From an uncultured Bacteroidia bacterium (lineage in GTDB: Bacteria; Bacteroidota; Bacteroidia; NS11-12g; UBA955), in NCBI GenBank assembly GCA_938086785.1, contig CALKCM010000004.1, positions 1 through 64,000 on the forward strand: a DNA stretch of 64,000 nt, read 5' to 3'. The notes under the pieces are model-generated. The model worked only from the letters and a program-made list of their open reading frames with translations, was not told where the DNA came from and searched no databases. Made by a program: the position numbers and the translations under genes. Shown here piece by piece: positions 26,895-34,298 of this stretch (position 1 is its first letter; each line of letters starts with the position of its first letter).

Positions 26895-27093
26895 GATTGA
26901 ATTTGTGCTACAAAATTACGGACTATATGCGTATAAAACGTTTAACTTATGGCACTAAAGAAGTGAAGCTTTTAACAATTTATTGCCATTTTTGAATTAA
27001 GACTGATGGATCCTGAAAAGTGGGATGCCACGACGGGATGTACTTTTTTTTTATTTTTTACATATATGAAGTCGGATATTCAAAAATGCCCTA

Positions 27094-27101
27094 TATATTT
27101 G
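27094..27101 (+). promoter_or_regulatory. -7 promoter box of tRNA-Asp (TATATTTG)
   Basis: It is a perfect TAnnTTTG match ending 17 nt before the mature 5' end of tRNA-Asp, leaving a short leader for RNase P to remove. Confidence 0.6.
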
Positions 27102-27118
27102 CATCCGCATTAGCGAAC

Positions 27119-27192
27119 GGTTTGGTAGTTCAGCTGGTTAGAATACATGCCTGTCACGCATGGGGTCGCGGGTTCGAATCCCGTCCAGACCG
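27119..27192 (+). tRNA. tRNA-Asp(GTC)
   Basis: This is a 74-nt cloverleaf: acceptor GGTTTGG with CCAGACC, anticodon arm CATGC/GCATG around CTGTCAC (anticodon GTC), T arm GCGGG/CCCGT, and discriminator G as expected for Asp. No CCA is encoded. It has its own promoter box and a strong terminator 11 bases later. Confidence 0.95.
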
Positions 27193-27202
27193 CAAAATGC
27201 TT

Positions 27203-27233
27203 AAAAGCCTCTGAATTTTCAGAGGCTTTTTTT
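27203..27233 (+). terminator. rho-independent terminator of tRNA-Asp
   Basis: AAAAGCCTCTGAA and TTCAGAGGCTTTT form a perfect 13-base stem with a two-base loop, followed by TTT. Confidence 0.85.
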
Positions 27234-27321
27234 ATTTAACCCTTTTTGGAGATGTGCAGGGTAGATTTTCTCCCTCTTTTCATTCTTCTTCCTAAGATTG
27301 GTAACTTCTCCGCATTGTGTG

Positions 27322-27329
27322 TATTTTTG
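27322..27329 (+). promoter_or_regulatory. -7 promoter box (TATTTTTG) 6 nt before the C1 peptidase ATG
   Basis: It matches TAnnTTTG. Its position supports the ATG at 27336 and predicts a very short or absent leader. Confidence 0.55.
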
Positions 27330-27335
27330 TGCAAT

Positions 27336-28529
27336 ATGATGAAATACAAGAAGATTCTACTTCCTATCCTTCCATTTGTTTTTGCCACATTGAGTGCGCA
27401 AACAGAAACCAATAAACAAGGCAGTGAATATATTTTTACAGAAGTTGAAAAGGCTGAGTCTACCAAAGTGTTGAGCCAAGGAAGAACCGGAACTTGTTGG
27501 AGTTTTAGCTCCATGAGCTTCCTTGAGTCAGAGTTAATTCGTCTAGGGAAAGGAACGATAGATTTGAGTGAAATGTGGATTGTGCGATGTGCTTATATTG
27601 AAAAAGCCATTAACTACGTTCGAATGAATGGCCATGTGAATTTTGCCCAAGGGGGAGAGTTTCATGATATTCCATACATTGCAAGTAAGTATGGTTTGGT
27701 TCCTCAGGCAGTGTATTCTGGCTTAAAAGAGGGTGAAACTACATACAATCATAGTGAAATGGAAAAGGTATTGGCCGCTGTGGTTCAACAGTACGGAAAA
27801 AATGCTGGGAAATTATCGGCGAATTGGCAAAATACCATAGCTGCTATTGTAGACTCTTATTTGGGTGCTGCCCCCACTAAATTTGACTATGACGGAAAGG
27901 AATTTACTCCTGAAAGTTTTTACAAAAGCTTGGATTGGGATTTGGGTGACTATGTATATATAACAAGCTTTACCCACCACCCTTATTACGCTCCGTTTGC
28001 TTTGGAAATTCCTGATAATTGGAGCATGCAAGCGGCTCATAATGTTACACTCTCTGAAATGACAGCATTGGCTAAAAGTTCACTAAAGGATGGGTATTCT
28101 TTTGCTTGGGCAAGTGATGTAAGTGAAAAAGGATTTAGCTTTAAAAATGGACTGGGCATTGTTCCAGTACATGATTCTTTACTTAAGCAGAATGGAAAAG
28201 ACAATAAAAACTTTAATAATGGCGGAGCGGATCGCGAAGGTACTGCCTTTGAAAAGCCAATGGCAGAAAAAGAAATTACTGTTCAAATCCGTCAAGAGGC
28301 TTTCGATAATCAAAGTACAACCGACGATCATGGCATGCATGCCATGGGTTTGTATACAGACCAAAATGGGAAAGAATACTTTAAAATCAAAAACTCATGG
28401 GGAACCAGCAATTATACGAAGGGATATTTGTACGTTTCAGACAACTATTTCCAGTATAAAACTATTTGCATCATGCTGCATAAAGATGCACTTAGTAAGA
28501 GTTTAAAATCTAAATTAAATATTCGATAG
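27336..28529 (+). CDS. exported bleomycin-hydrolase-like cysteine peptidase (C1B)
   Basis: This 397-residue papain-fold aminopeptidase has the three catalytic residues: Cys in GRTGTCWSF (residue 54), His in HGMHAMGLY (about 334) and Asn in KNSWG (about 351). A signal peptide ending LSAQ places it outside the cytoplasm, unlike the cytoplasmic PepC of lactic bacteria. It probably trims peptides taken up or released in the periplasm. The frame opens at 27246, but the ATG at 27336 gives the signal peptide directly and follows a promoter box. Confidence 0.85.
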   Translation: MMKYKKILLPILPFVFATLSAQTETNKQGSEYIFTEVEKAESTKVLSQGRTGTCWSFSSMSFLESELIRLGKGTIDLSEMWIVRCAYIEKAINYVRMNGHVNFAQGGEFHDIPYIASKYGLVPQAVYSGLKEGETTYNHSEMEKVLAAVVQQYGKNAGKLSANWQNTIAAIVDSYLGAAPTKFDYDGKEFTPESFYKSLDWDLGDYVYITSFTHHPYYAPFALEIPDNWSMQAAHNVTLSEMTALAKSSLKDGYSFAWASDVSEKGFSFKNGLGIVPVHDSLLKQNGKDNKNFNNGGADREGTAFEKPMAEKEITVQIRQEAFDNQSTTDDHGMHAMGLYTDQNGKEYFKIKNSWGTSNYTKGYLYVSDNYFQYKTICIMLHKDALSKSLKSKLNIR

Positions 28530-28551
28530 GGCCTAAACGTTATATATAGGA

Positions 28552-28674
28552 ATGAGGAAGATTCTAATTGTAGGGAGTGTTTTAGTTTTGGTGTTTAGCC
28601 TTGCCTCTTGTGGAGGCAGTAAAAGCAATTGCAAGACCAAAGGAAAGAAACGCACTGAAATGGGTTGGATTTAA
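28552..28674 (+). CDS. very small lipoprotein (40 aa)
   Basis: It encodes MRKILIVGSVLVLVF then the lipobox SLASC (Cys at residue 20) and a 20-residue basic tail ending EMGWI. It lies between the peptidase and phosphatase genes, with the stop six bases before the phosphatase start, and AGGA just upstream of the ATG. The signal, lipobox and tight spacing make it a real gene. Its role is unknown. Tiny lipoproteins with a basic, Trp-ending tail may sit against the outer-membrane inner leaflet. Confidence 0.7.
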   Translation: MRKILIVGSVLVLVFSLASCGGSKSNCKTKGKKRTEMGWI

Positions 28675-28680
28675 TACTCT

Positions 28681-29157
28681 ATGAAAATTTTATTTGTATG
28701 TTTAGGGAACATATGCCGCAGCCCTTTGGCAGAGGCTCTGTTTTGCCATTACCTAGAAGAACAAAATATTAGTGAGGCTTTTGCGGTAGATAGTTGCGGC
28801 ACTAGCGATCATCATCAAGGAGATTTAGCCGATGAGAGAACGCGTTCCAACGCGGCAAAGCACGGTATAGAAATAACGCATCGAAGCAGGCCTTTTATTG
28901 TCGATGATTTTGAAATATTTGACCTTATCCTTGTGATGGATGAAAGCAATTATGACACTATTGAGCCCTTGTCATTAGATCCAGATCAAATGGAGAAAGT
29001 TGTATTTCTCCGTGATTTTGATTTGGAAGAAGAAGATGAGATTGATGTTCCGGATCCTTGGTTTGGCGGGGAAGAGGGTTTTGAGGAGGTTTATCAACTC
29101 ATCAATAGATGTGTTTTGGAGCTTGTAAAAACGCTTAGTGCAGAATCTGAGACGTGA
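28681..29157 (+). CDS. low-molecular-weight protein-tyrosine phosphatase
   Basis: This 158-residue cytoplasmic phosphatase has the P-loop CLGNICRS (C-X5-R-S) at residues 7-14 and the general-acid Asp in VPDPWFGG near residue 120. Members dephosphorylate tyrosine kinases of polysaccharide export (Wzb type) or act as arsenate-reductase-like enzymes. No Wzc-type kinase is near, so the partner is unknown. It converges with the small membrane gene at 29159, one base away. Confidence 0.88.
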   Translation: MKILFVCLGNICRSPLAEALFCHYLEEQNISEAFAVDSCGTSDHHQGDLADERTRSNAAKHGIEITHRSRPFIVDDFEIFDLILVMDESNYDTIEPLSLDPDQMEKVVFLRDFDLEEEDEIDVPDPWFGGEEGFEEVYQLINRCVLELVKTLSAESET

Positions 29158-29158
29158 C

Positions 29159-29527
29159 TTACTTATTTTCTTTTTTTTGAGGGAACAGCTTTATTCTGCC
29201 CTGCAATTGGCGAGCGCTCAGAAAGACAAATAGACTAATCAGCATTAAAGTAAGAGGAAGCTCCCAATGTTCTAAGCTCATCCTAAATAGAGCCATAAGA
29301 AAAATGCAGGCGGCTCCAGTAAAGAGAAGAATATGGCCCGAAAATTTAGATTTTTTGAAGAGATAGTGGATCAATACTATGTAAGCAATATGAATAAGTC
29401 CTACCCCTAAGAAGAGGTAACCTATTTTATTTTTTATTCCTTCAATTTCAATAAAATAAAAACTTCCCAGAATTAAAATAAATCCGGCAATGGTATAAGA
29501 GAATCTTTCGTAGGTTTTGCGGAACAT
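29159..29527 (-). CDS. small four-helix membrane protein
   Basis: The 122-residue product has four hydrophobic segments (about residues 10-28, 36-55, 62-80 and 88-107) and a basic C-terminus. No family is recognised. It stands alone, convergent with the phosphatase gene and divergent from alanine dehydrogenase. An inner-membrane location is inferred. Confidence 0.6.
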   Translation of the reverse strand: MFRKTYERFSYTIAGFILILGSFYFIEIEGIKNKIGYLFLGVGLIHIAYIVLIHYLFKKSKFSGHILLFTGAACIFLMALFRMSLEHWELPLTLMLISLFVFLSARQLQGRIKLFPQKKENK

Positions 29528-29603
29528 TTACACAAAATTACAAAAAGAAAAGATATTCTAAAGCCCGTTAAAATTATCAAATTCACAAACACAATTTTAG
29601 ATT

Positions 29604-29611
29604 TATATTTG
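29604..29611 (+). promoter_or_regulatory. -7 promoter box of alanine dehydrogenase (TATATTTG)
   Basis: It is a perfect TAnnTTTG match 26 nt before the ATG, giving a conventional leader that includes AAGAG before the start. Confidence 0.6.
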
Positions 29612-29637
29612 CAGCTTTAACTTAAAAAATAAGAGAT

Positions 29638-30753
29638 ATGATAATTGGTGTTCCTAGAGAAATTAAAAACAATGAGAATCGAGTTGCAGTAACCCCTGCA
29701 GGTACTGTAGAGTTTGTTAAAAATGGACATGAAGTATACGTGCAGGCCACTGCTGGATTAGGAAGTGGTTTTGAGGACTCTGCCTATACAAACGCTGGGG
29801 CAAAAATTCTTCCGACGATTGAGGAGGTCTATGCCATTGCCGAAATGATTATTAAGGTAAAAGAACCCATAGAAGAGGAGTACGAATTAATCAAGGACGA
29901 TCAATTGTTATTTACCTATTTTCATTTTGCCAGTCATGAACCTTTAACCAATGCAATGATTAAAAACAGATCAGTCTGTTTGGCTTATGAAACCGTAGAA
30001 AAGGCAGATAGAAGTTTGCCACTATTGGTTCCAATGAGTGAAGTTGCAGGTCGAATGAGTGTGCAACAAGGAGCAAAATACTTAGAAAAGCCCATGGGTG
30101 GCTTAGGTGTTTTACTTGGGGGAGTACCCGGAGTAAAACCTGCTGAGGTGATAGTTCTTGGCGGAGGGATCGTAGGAACTCAAGCGGCCAAAATGGCTGC
30201 AGGATTGGGAGCTAGAGTAACCATTATGGATATTTCACTTCCTCGATTGCGCCAGTTAGATGATTTTATGCCGGCCAATGTTAGAACGCAATACAGCAAT
30301 GAGTATAATATTCGTGAAGTAGTAAAAACAGCAGATTTAGTGATAGGTGGAGTATTAATTCCAGGGGCAAAAGCACCTCGCCTTATAACCAGAGACATGC
30401 TTAAAACAATGAAGCCGGGAGCAGTTATTGCTGATGTGGCCATTGACCAAGGTGGATGTTTTGAAACCAGTAAACCTACTACACATGCAGATCCGATCTA
30501 TAATATCGATGGGGTTATTCACTATTGTGTTGCAAATATGCCTGGAGCAGTCCCTTATACCAGTACCTTGGCCTTAACCAATGCTACCTTGCCTTTTGCC
30601 TTACAATTGGCAAATAAAGGGTGGAAACAAGCGTGCAAGGATAGTGCTGAGCTGGCGAAAGGATTGAACATAATTAATGGAGATGTAGTTTACAAAGGAG
30701 TAAGTGAGGCCTTTAATTTACCTTACGCTCCAGTTGAGAACTTTCTAAATTAA
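29638..30753 (+). CDS. ald: alanine dehydrogenase
   Basis: This 371-residue NAD-dependent enzyme interconverts L-alanine and pyruvate plus ammonia. Conserved features are MIIGVPREIKNNENRVA at the start, the substrate Lys in IIKVKEP (about 74), the catalytic His in FHFASHE (about 96) and the Rossmann motif VLGGGIVGTQAAKMA (about 175). The length is normal. An alpha/beta hydrolase gene follows after 37 bases. Confidence 0.95.
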   Translation: MIIGVPREIKNNENRVAVTPAGTVEFVKNGHEVYVQATAGLGSGFEDSAYTNAGAKILPTIEEVYAIAEMIIKVKEPIEEEYELIKDDQLLFTYFHFASHEPLTNAMIKNRSVCLAYETVEKADRSLPLLVPMSEVAGRMSVQQGAKYLEKPMGGLGVLLGGVPGVKPAEVIVLGGGIVGTQAAKMAAGLGARVTIMDISLPRLRQLDDFMPANVRTQYSNEYNIREVVKTADLVIGGVLIPGAKAPRLITRDMLKTMKPGAVIADVAIDQGGCFETSKPTTHADPIYNIDGVIHYCVANMPGAVPYTSTLALTNATLPFALQLANKGWKQACKDSAELAKGLNIINGDVVYKGVSEAFNLPYAPVENFLN

Positions 30754-30790
30754 AATCAACGTTTCCCACAGAGGCAAAACGAAGTTTGAT

Positions 30791-31567
30791 ATGGAGCAAA
30801 TCCTAAATCATAAAATCTATGGTGCAAGTGGAGATTCACTTTTCATTGTTCATGGAATTTTTGGCATGTTAGATAATTGGCAGTATCACGCTAAACTTCT
30901 TTCCAAATCGCATCAAGTGGTTAGCATAGATGCGAGAAATCACGGCAAGAGTTTTCACGCAGATTCAATGTCTTATGACGAAATGGCTGAAGATATTGTC
31001 CGTTTAGCTGACCATTTAAATATTTCAAAGTTTCATTTGCTTGGCCATAGCATGGGAGGTAAAATAGCAATGAGGGTGGCCGAAAAATTTCCGGATCGTT
31101 TACAATCTTTGGTTGTTGTTGATATAGCACCAAAATCCTATCCTGCAGGCCACGTGCCATATTTTAAAGCTTTTTTAGATTTGCCTTTGCACAGCTATCA
31201 CAGCAGAGCTGAAGTGGATGAGGCATTTGCACAGTATGCGCCGGACAGGGGTGTTCGACAGTTCTTGCTAAAAAATTTAGAGATTAATCCGGAGGGAGGG
31301 TATCGCACGAAAAGTAATATGCGGTCTATCCAAAAATTTTATGAGGAGATGATTGGAGACTTTGACTTATCAAAAGATGCCTATATGGGCCAGGTGCTTT
31401 TTATTACCGGAGCTAAAAGTGCATATGTAAAAGAAGAAGATAAATTTAAGATAAGAAGTGCATTTCCAAAAGTTAGTTTTGAACAAGTCCCGAGAGCTGG
31501 GCATTGGGTTCACGCAGAGAATCCCCAGGAATTTTATCAAAAGCTCCTCGGCGGGCTTCAAGCTTAG
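30791..31567 (+). CDS. alpha/beta-fold hydrolase (YbfF-like esterase)
   Basis: This 258-residue cytoplasmic hydrolase has the oxyanion HG in FIVHGIFGMLDNW, the nucleophile elbow GHSMGG (Ser near 87) and the catalytic His in RAGHWVHAENP (about 239). The DARNHGKS motif is typical of YbfF-type short-chain (thio)esterases. The substrate is not predictable. It lies between ald and an outer-membrane protein gene, 15 bases before the next start. Confidence 0.85.
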   Translation: MEQILNHKIYGASGDSLFIVHGIFGMLDNWQYHAKLLSKSHQVVSIDARNHGKSFHADSMSYDEMAEDIVRLADHLNISKFHLLGHSMGGKIAMRVAEKFPDRLQSLVVVDIAPKSYPAGHVPYFKAFLDLPLHSYHSRAEVDEAFAQYAPDRGVRQFLLKNLEINPEGGYRTKSNMRSIQKFYEEMIGDFDLSKDAYMGQVLFITGAKSAYVKEEDKFKIRSAFPKVSFEQVPRAGHWVHAENPQEFYQKLLGGLQA

Positions 31568-31570
31568 TCG

Positions 31571-31578
31571 TATATTTG
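31571..31578 (+). promoter_or_regulatory. -7 promoter box (TATATTTG) 4 nt before the ATG at 31583
   Basis: It is a perfect TAnnTTTG match between two closely spaced co-directional genes. It suggests an independent, leaderless transcript for the outer-membrane protein and waaA. Confidence 0.6.
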
Positions 31579-31582
31579 TGTT

Positions 31583-32323
31583 ATGAAGTGGGGTTTACTT
31601 TCCATTGTGTTTGGGTTATCTGCAGGCTTGCAAGGGCAAGATTCTACGGTATATGGTCGGCATTTATTGTTTGGAATTGGTGTTGCACCTAGTATAGGTC
31701 TTGGTGATTTTGGCGATAAGTATAAGTCTTTCTCTAGTATACCTGTTACGGCTACTTACAAAACCAATAAGAACCTTACTTTTGGTTTAACAGGAAGTGG
31801 GTATTTCGGTCAAAATATTTTGGCTCCAGGCATTTTTAAGGGCATGACCTACGATGATATGCTTGTTGATATTAATGGGAACCCTGCCGCAGTAAGATTT
31901 CAAATGAGGGGATGGTATTCTATGGCAACCATTGGCAAAATATTCAGCTTGAAAAGGCCAAATCCCAATAAAGGAATTCACCTTCGATTTGGAGCTGGTT
32001 TCATGCAGCACAAACTTCGCATGCAATTTGATTCGGAAAAGGTACCACAATTGGAGGATGATTACATAAAAGGATACGATCAATTGCACAATGGTTTAAT
32101 CCTAATGACCTCAGTCCAATACCATCTTATTTCTTTGCGTAATCTAAGCTTATATGCGGGAGTAGATTATGGACACGGGTTTACAAAAAATAGAAGATCT
32201 TGGGAATATTCCTTAAATAAGAGGGATGATGCTCTTAAAACAGATCGATATGTAAGTTTTAATGCCGGTATCATCATTCCTTTAAAAATATATAAATCTA
32301 CCGAGGCGCGATATTTCGAATAA
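31583..32323 (+). CDS. predicted outer-membrane beta-barrel protein
   Basis: The 246-residue product has a signal peptide (ending near GLQGQ) and alternating polar/hydrophobic strands rich in Gly, Tyr and Phe (for example GVAPSIGLGDFG, LTFGLTGSGYFGQN, LSLYAGVDYGHGF), like small porin-type barrels. Length suggests about eight strands. The stop overlaps the waaA start as TAATG, so the two are coupled. It may be an envelope protein made with Kdo transferase, but no specific function can be given. Confidence 0.65.
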   Translation: MKWGLLSIVFGLSAGLQGQDSTVYGRHLLFGIGVAPSIGLGDFGDKYKSFSSIPVTATYKTNKNLTFGLTGSGYFGQNILAPGIFKGMTYDDMLVDINGNPAAVRFQMRGWYSMATIGKIFSLKRPNPNKGIHLRFGAGFMQHKLRMQFDSEKVPQLEDDYIKGYDQLHNGLILMTSVQYHLISLRNLSLYAGVDYGHGFTKNRRSWEYSLNKRDDALKTDRYVSFNAGIIIPLKIYKSTEARYFE

Positions 32324-33531
32324 TGCTGACGTTTTTTTATTCAAAATTCATATCCTTAGTAGCCCATTTGCTGCAATTATTGGGAGCTAAATTTTCTTTA
32401 AAAATTGAGAAGAGAGTGATGGGTTTAAAGGCCCAGGACCTGAATTCATTTTCGCATAATCAAAATATTTGGTTTCATTGTTCATCTTTGGGTGAATTTG
32501 AAATGGCTAAACCCCTAATCGATCTATTTCTAAAAGATGGAGCCTCCCAGGTGGTGGTTTCATTCTTCTCTCCCTCGGGATATGAAAATTGCCCTGAAGT
32601 AAATGGGTTAAAGAAGTTTTACCTTCCATTAGATTCAAAACAAAATGCGCTACGCGTTTTTAGTGCGATAAAACCCAAAGCTTTTGTTTTAGTAAAGTAT
32701 GAGTTTTGGCTCAATTACATGGCGCAGGCTCAAAAAAGGGCGGTTCCTAGCTTTTTGATTTCAGGCTTGTTTCGTGACGATCATTTTTTATCTAAATTTT
32801 ATGCCAAACCTTGGCGAAAGCAATTGAGTCAGTTTAATGCCTTGTATTTGCAAAATGAAAAATCAGTTCAATTAGCTCTTTCTTGGGGTTTTTCAAATGC
32901 TTTCTTAAGCGGAGATATACGCATAAATAAAGTGCTCAATAATGGTACACTTTTTAAGGAAGATGAGATTTTGAAGAACTTTGTTGGTAGTGCAGGGCAG
33001 GTCGTTATTCTGGGAAGTTCTTGGCCTAAAGAAGAGCAACTTATTGCCAAGGCTAAATTATCGGATGATACAAAGGTGATTATTGCACCGCATGATCTTA
33101 ATCCTGACCATATAGACTTAATCAAAAATTTATTTCCAAAATCTCAATTATATACAGCGTTTGTTTTGGCCGAGTCTTCAAATGTACTGATCCTAAATAC
33201 TATGGGGATGTTAAAATTTGCCTATCAATATGGGGATATGGCTTTCGTAGGTGGAGCTTTTGGGAAGGGCTTACACAATATTCTTGAACCGATGGCTTAT
33301 GGTTTACCTGTAATTTTTGGACCTAATCATGATAAATTTCCAGAGGCTTTGGCAGCCATGGAGGCGGGTATAGCTAAGCAAATAAATACCAGGTCTGAAT
33401 TAGAAACAGCAATTAACTACTTTCAAAATTCCAAATCCAACTACAAATCAGAGGTCAGGGATTGGTTGAATTCTAGAATTGTTGATGTGGATGAGATGCA
33501 TGCCAAAATACTTCAGGAAGCATGCCATTAA
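32323..33531 (+). CDS. waaA: 3-deoxy-D-manno-octulosonic acid transferase
   Basis: This 402-residue inner-membrane-associated GT-B enzyme adds Kdo to lipid A. An N-terminal hydrophobic segment is followed by WFHCSSLGEFEMAKPLI, where the conserved acid of the usual GASVGE motif is the Glu of SLGEFE. The donor-binding half has GDMAFVGGAFGKGLHNILEP and VIFGPNHDKF. It indicates a Gram-negative with Kdo-containing LPS. It overlaps the preceding stop by one base. Confidence 0.9.
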   Translation: MLTFFYSKFISLVAHLLQLLGAKFSLKIEKRVMGLKAQDLNSFSHNQNIWFHCSSLGEFEMAKPLIDLFLKDGASQVVVSFFSPSGYENCPEVNGLKKFYLPLDSKQNALRVFSAIKPKAFVLVKYEFWLNYMAQAQKRAVPSFLISGLFRDDHFLSKFYAKPWRKQLSQFNALYLQNEKSVQLALSWGFSNAFLSGDIRINKVLNNGTLFKEDEILKNFVGSAGQVVILGSSWPKEEQLIAKAKLSDDTKVIIAPHDLNPDHIDLIKNLFPKSQLYTAFVLAESSNVLILNTMGMLKFAYQYGDMAFVGGAFGKGLHNILEPMAYGLPVIFGPNHDKFPEALAAMEAGIAKQINTRSELETAINYFQNSKSNYKSEVRDWLNSRIVDVDEMHAKILQEACH

Positions 33532-33630
33532 TATTGATTTGAGTAAGATTACCTGAGCTTTAAGCCTAGGGATTTTGCAAGATTTATTTGAGAGAGCCTT
33601 TATGTATAATGGTCTAAAGAAAGGGAGACC

Positions 33631-34278
33631 TTAATTGGATAAGTCAACCAATTCCACATCTTTATTTTTACTTGCATTCCACGTAAAGTAATCGTCAGAT
33701 ACCTTTGGGTTTGCTACAAACTTGCTTACCAATACCGACAGGGTAGTTCCATTTTTGTAGTATTGAGAAAGCTTAGATATTTTGTTTGTTTTTTGATTTA
33801 CGTATAATTTGAGATAAGAATAATTCCTTCTTTTCTTTGGCACCATTTTTATGACATAGTTATTGATTCCTGATACTTTACTATTTCCTGAATATGCATT
33901 TTTAAAATCTCTTTTATAAATGCTAAATATATCTGAAGGAGAAATACTGCCTTTCTTTTTCTTGTATTTTTCCTTTGTTACCTCTTTATCTGTTGGATTA
34001 TAGGTCCAAGTGTATTTGCCGTCGCAGTAAATAATTTGTCCGGCGTAATCCAATTTAAATTTTGGGCCTTTTAACCACAATGTACCAGAGCTTTTGGTAC
34101 TTTTATCATTCCTATCGGTAGATTTTATGGTGAAGGTAGACTTCATGGTCTTGTACTTTTTATAAACAGCCGAAACTTTTTTTAGTATTGTGGCTGCTTT
34201 CGCACCATTTACGTTCGCAGGAACGGTAAATGATAACAGAAGCAAAAGGGGTACTATGTAAATAACTTTCCTCATCAA
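33631..34278 (-). CDS. LolA-like outer-membrane lipoprotein carrier family protein
   Basis: This 215-residue exported protein has a signal peptide, KVSAVYKKYKTMKSTFTI at the start of the mature domain, and the LolA-fold pattern with LKGPKFKLDY, YCDGKYTWTYNPTDKEV and a C-terminal Lys/Tyr-rich beta half. LolA carries lipoproteins across the periplasm. The family also includes looser relatives, so the function is probable rather than sure. It lies 20 bases after ftsK, a pairing often seen in Bacteroidota. Confidence 0.8.
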   Translation of the reverse strand: MMRKVIYIVPLLLLLSFTVPANVNGAKAATILKKVSAVYKKYKTMKSTFTIKSTDRNDKSTKSSGTLWLKGPKFKLDYAGQIIYCDGKYTWTYNPTDKEVTKEKYKKKKGSISPSDIFSIYKRDFKNAYSGNSKVSGINNYVIKMVPKKRRNYSYLKLYVNQKTNKISKLSQYYKNGTTLSVLVSKFVANPKVSDDYFTWNASKNKDVELVDLSN

Positions 34279-34298
34279 TTCAATGCAATAATAACAGA

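Noticed and set aside
28329..28346. Perfect 18-bp palindrome CATGGCATGCATGCCATG
   Set aside because: It encodes the conserved active-site stretch HGMHAM of the peptidase; the symmetry follows from the codons and needs no other explanation.
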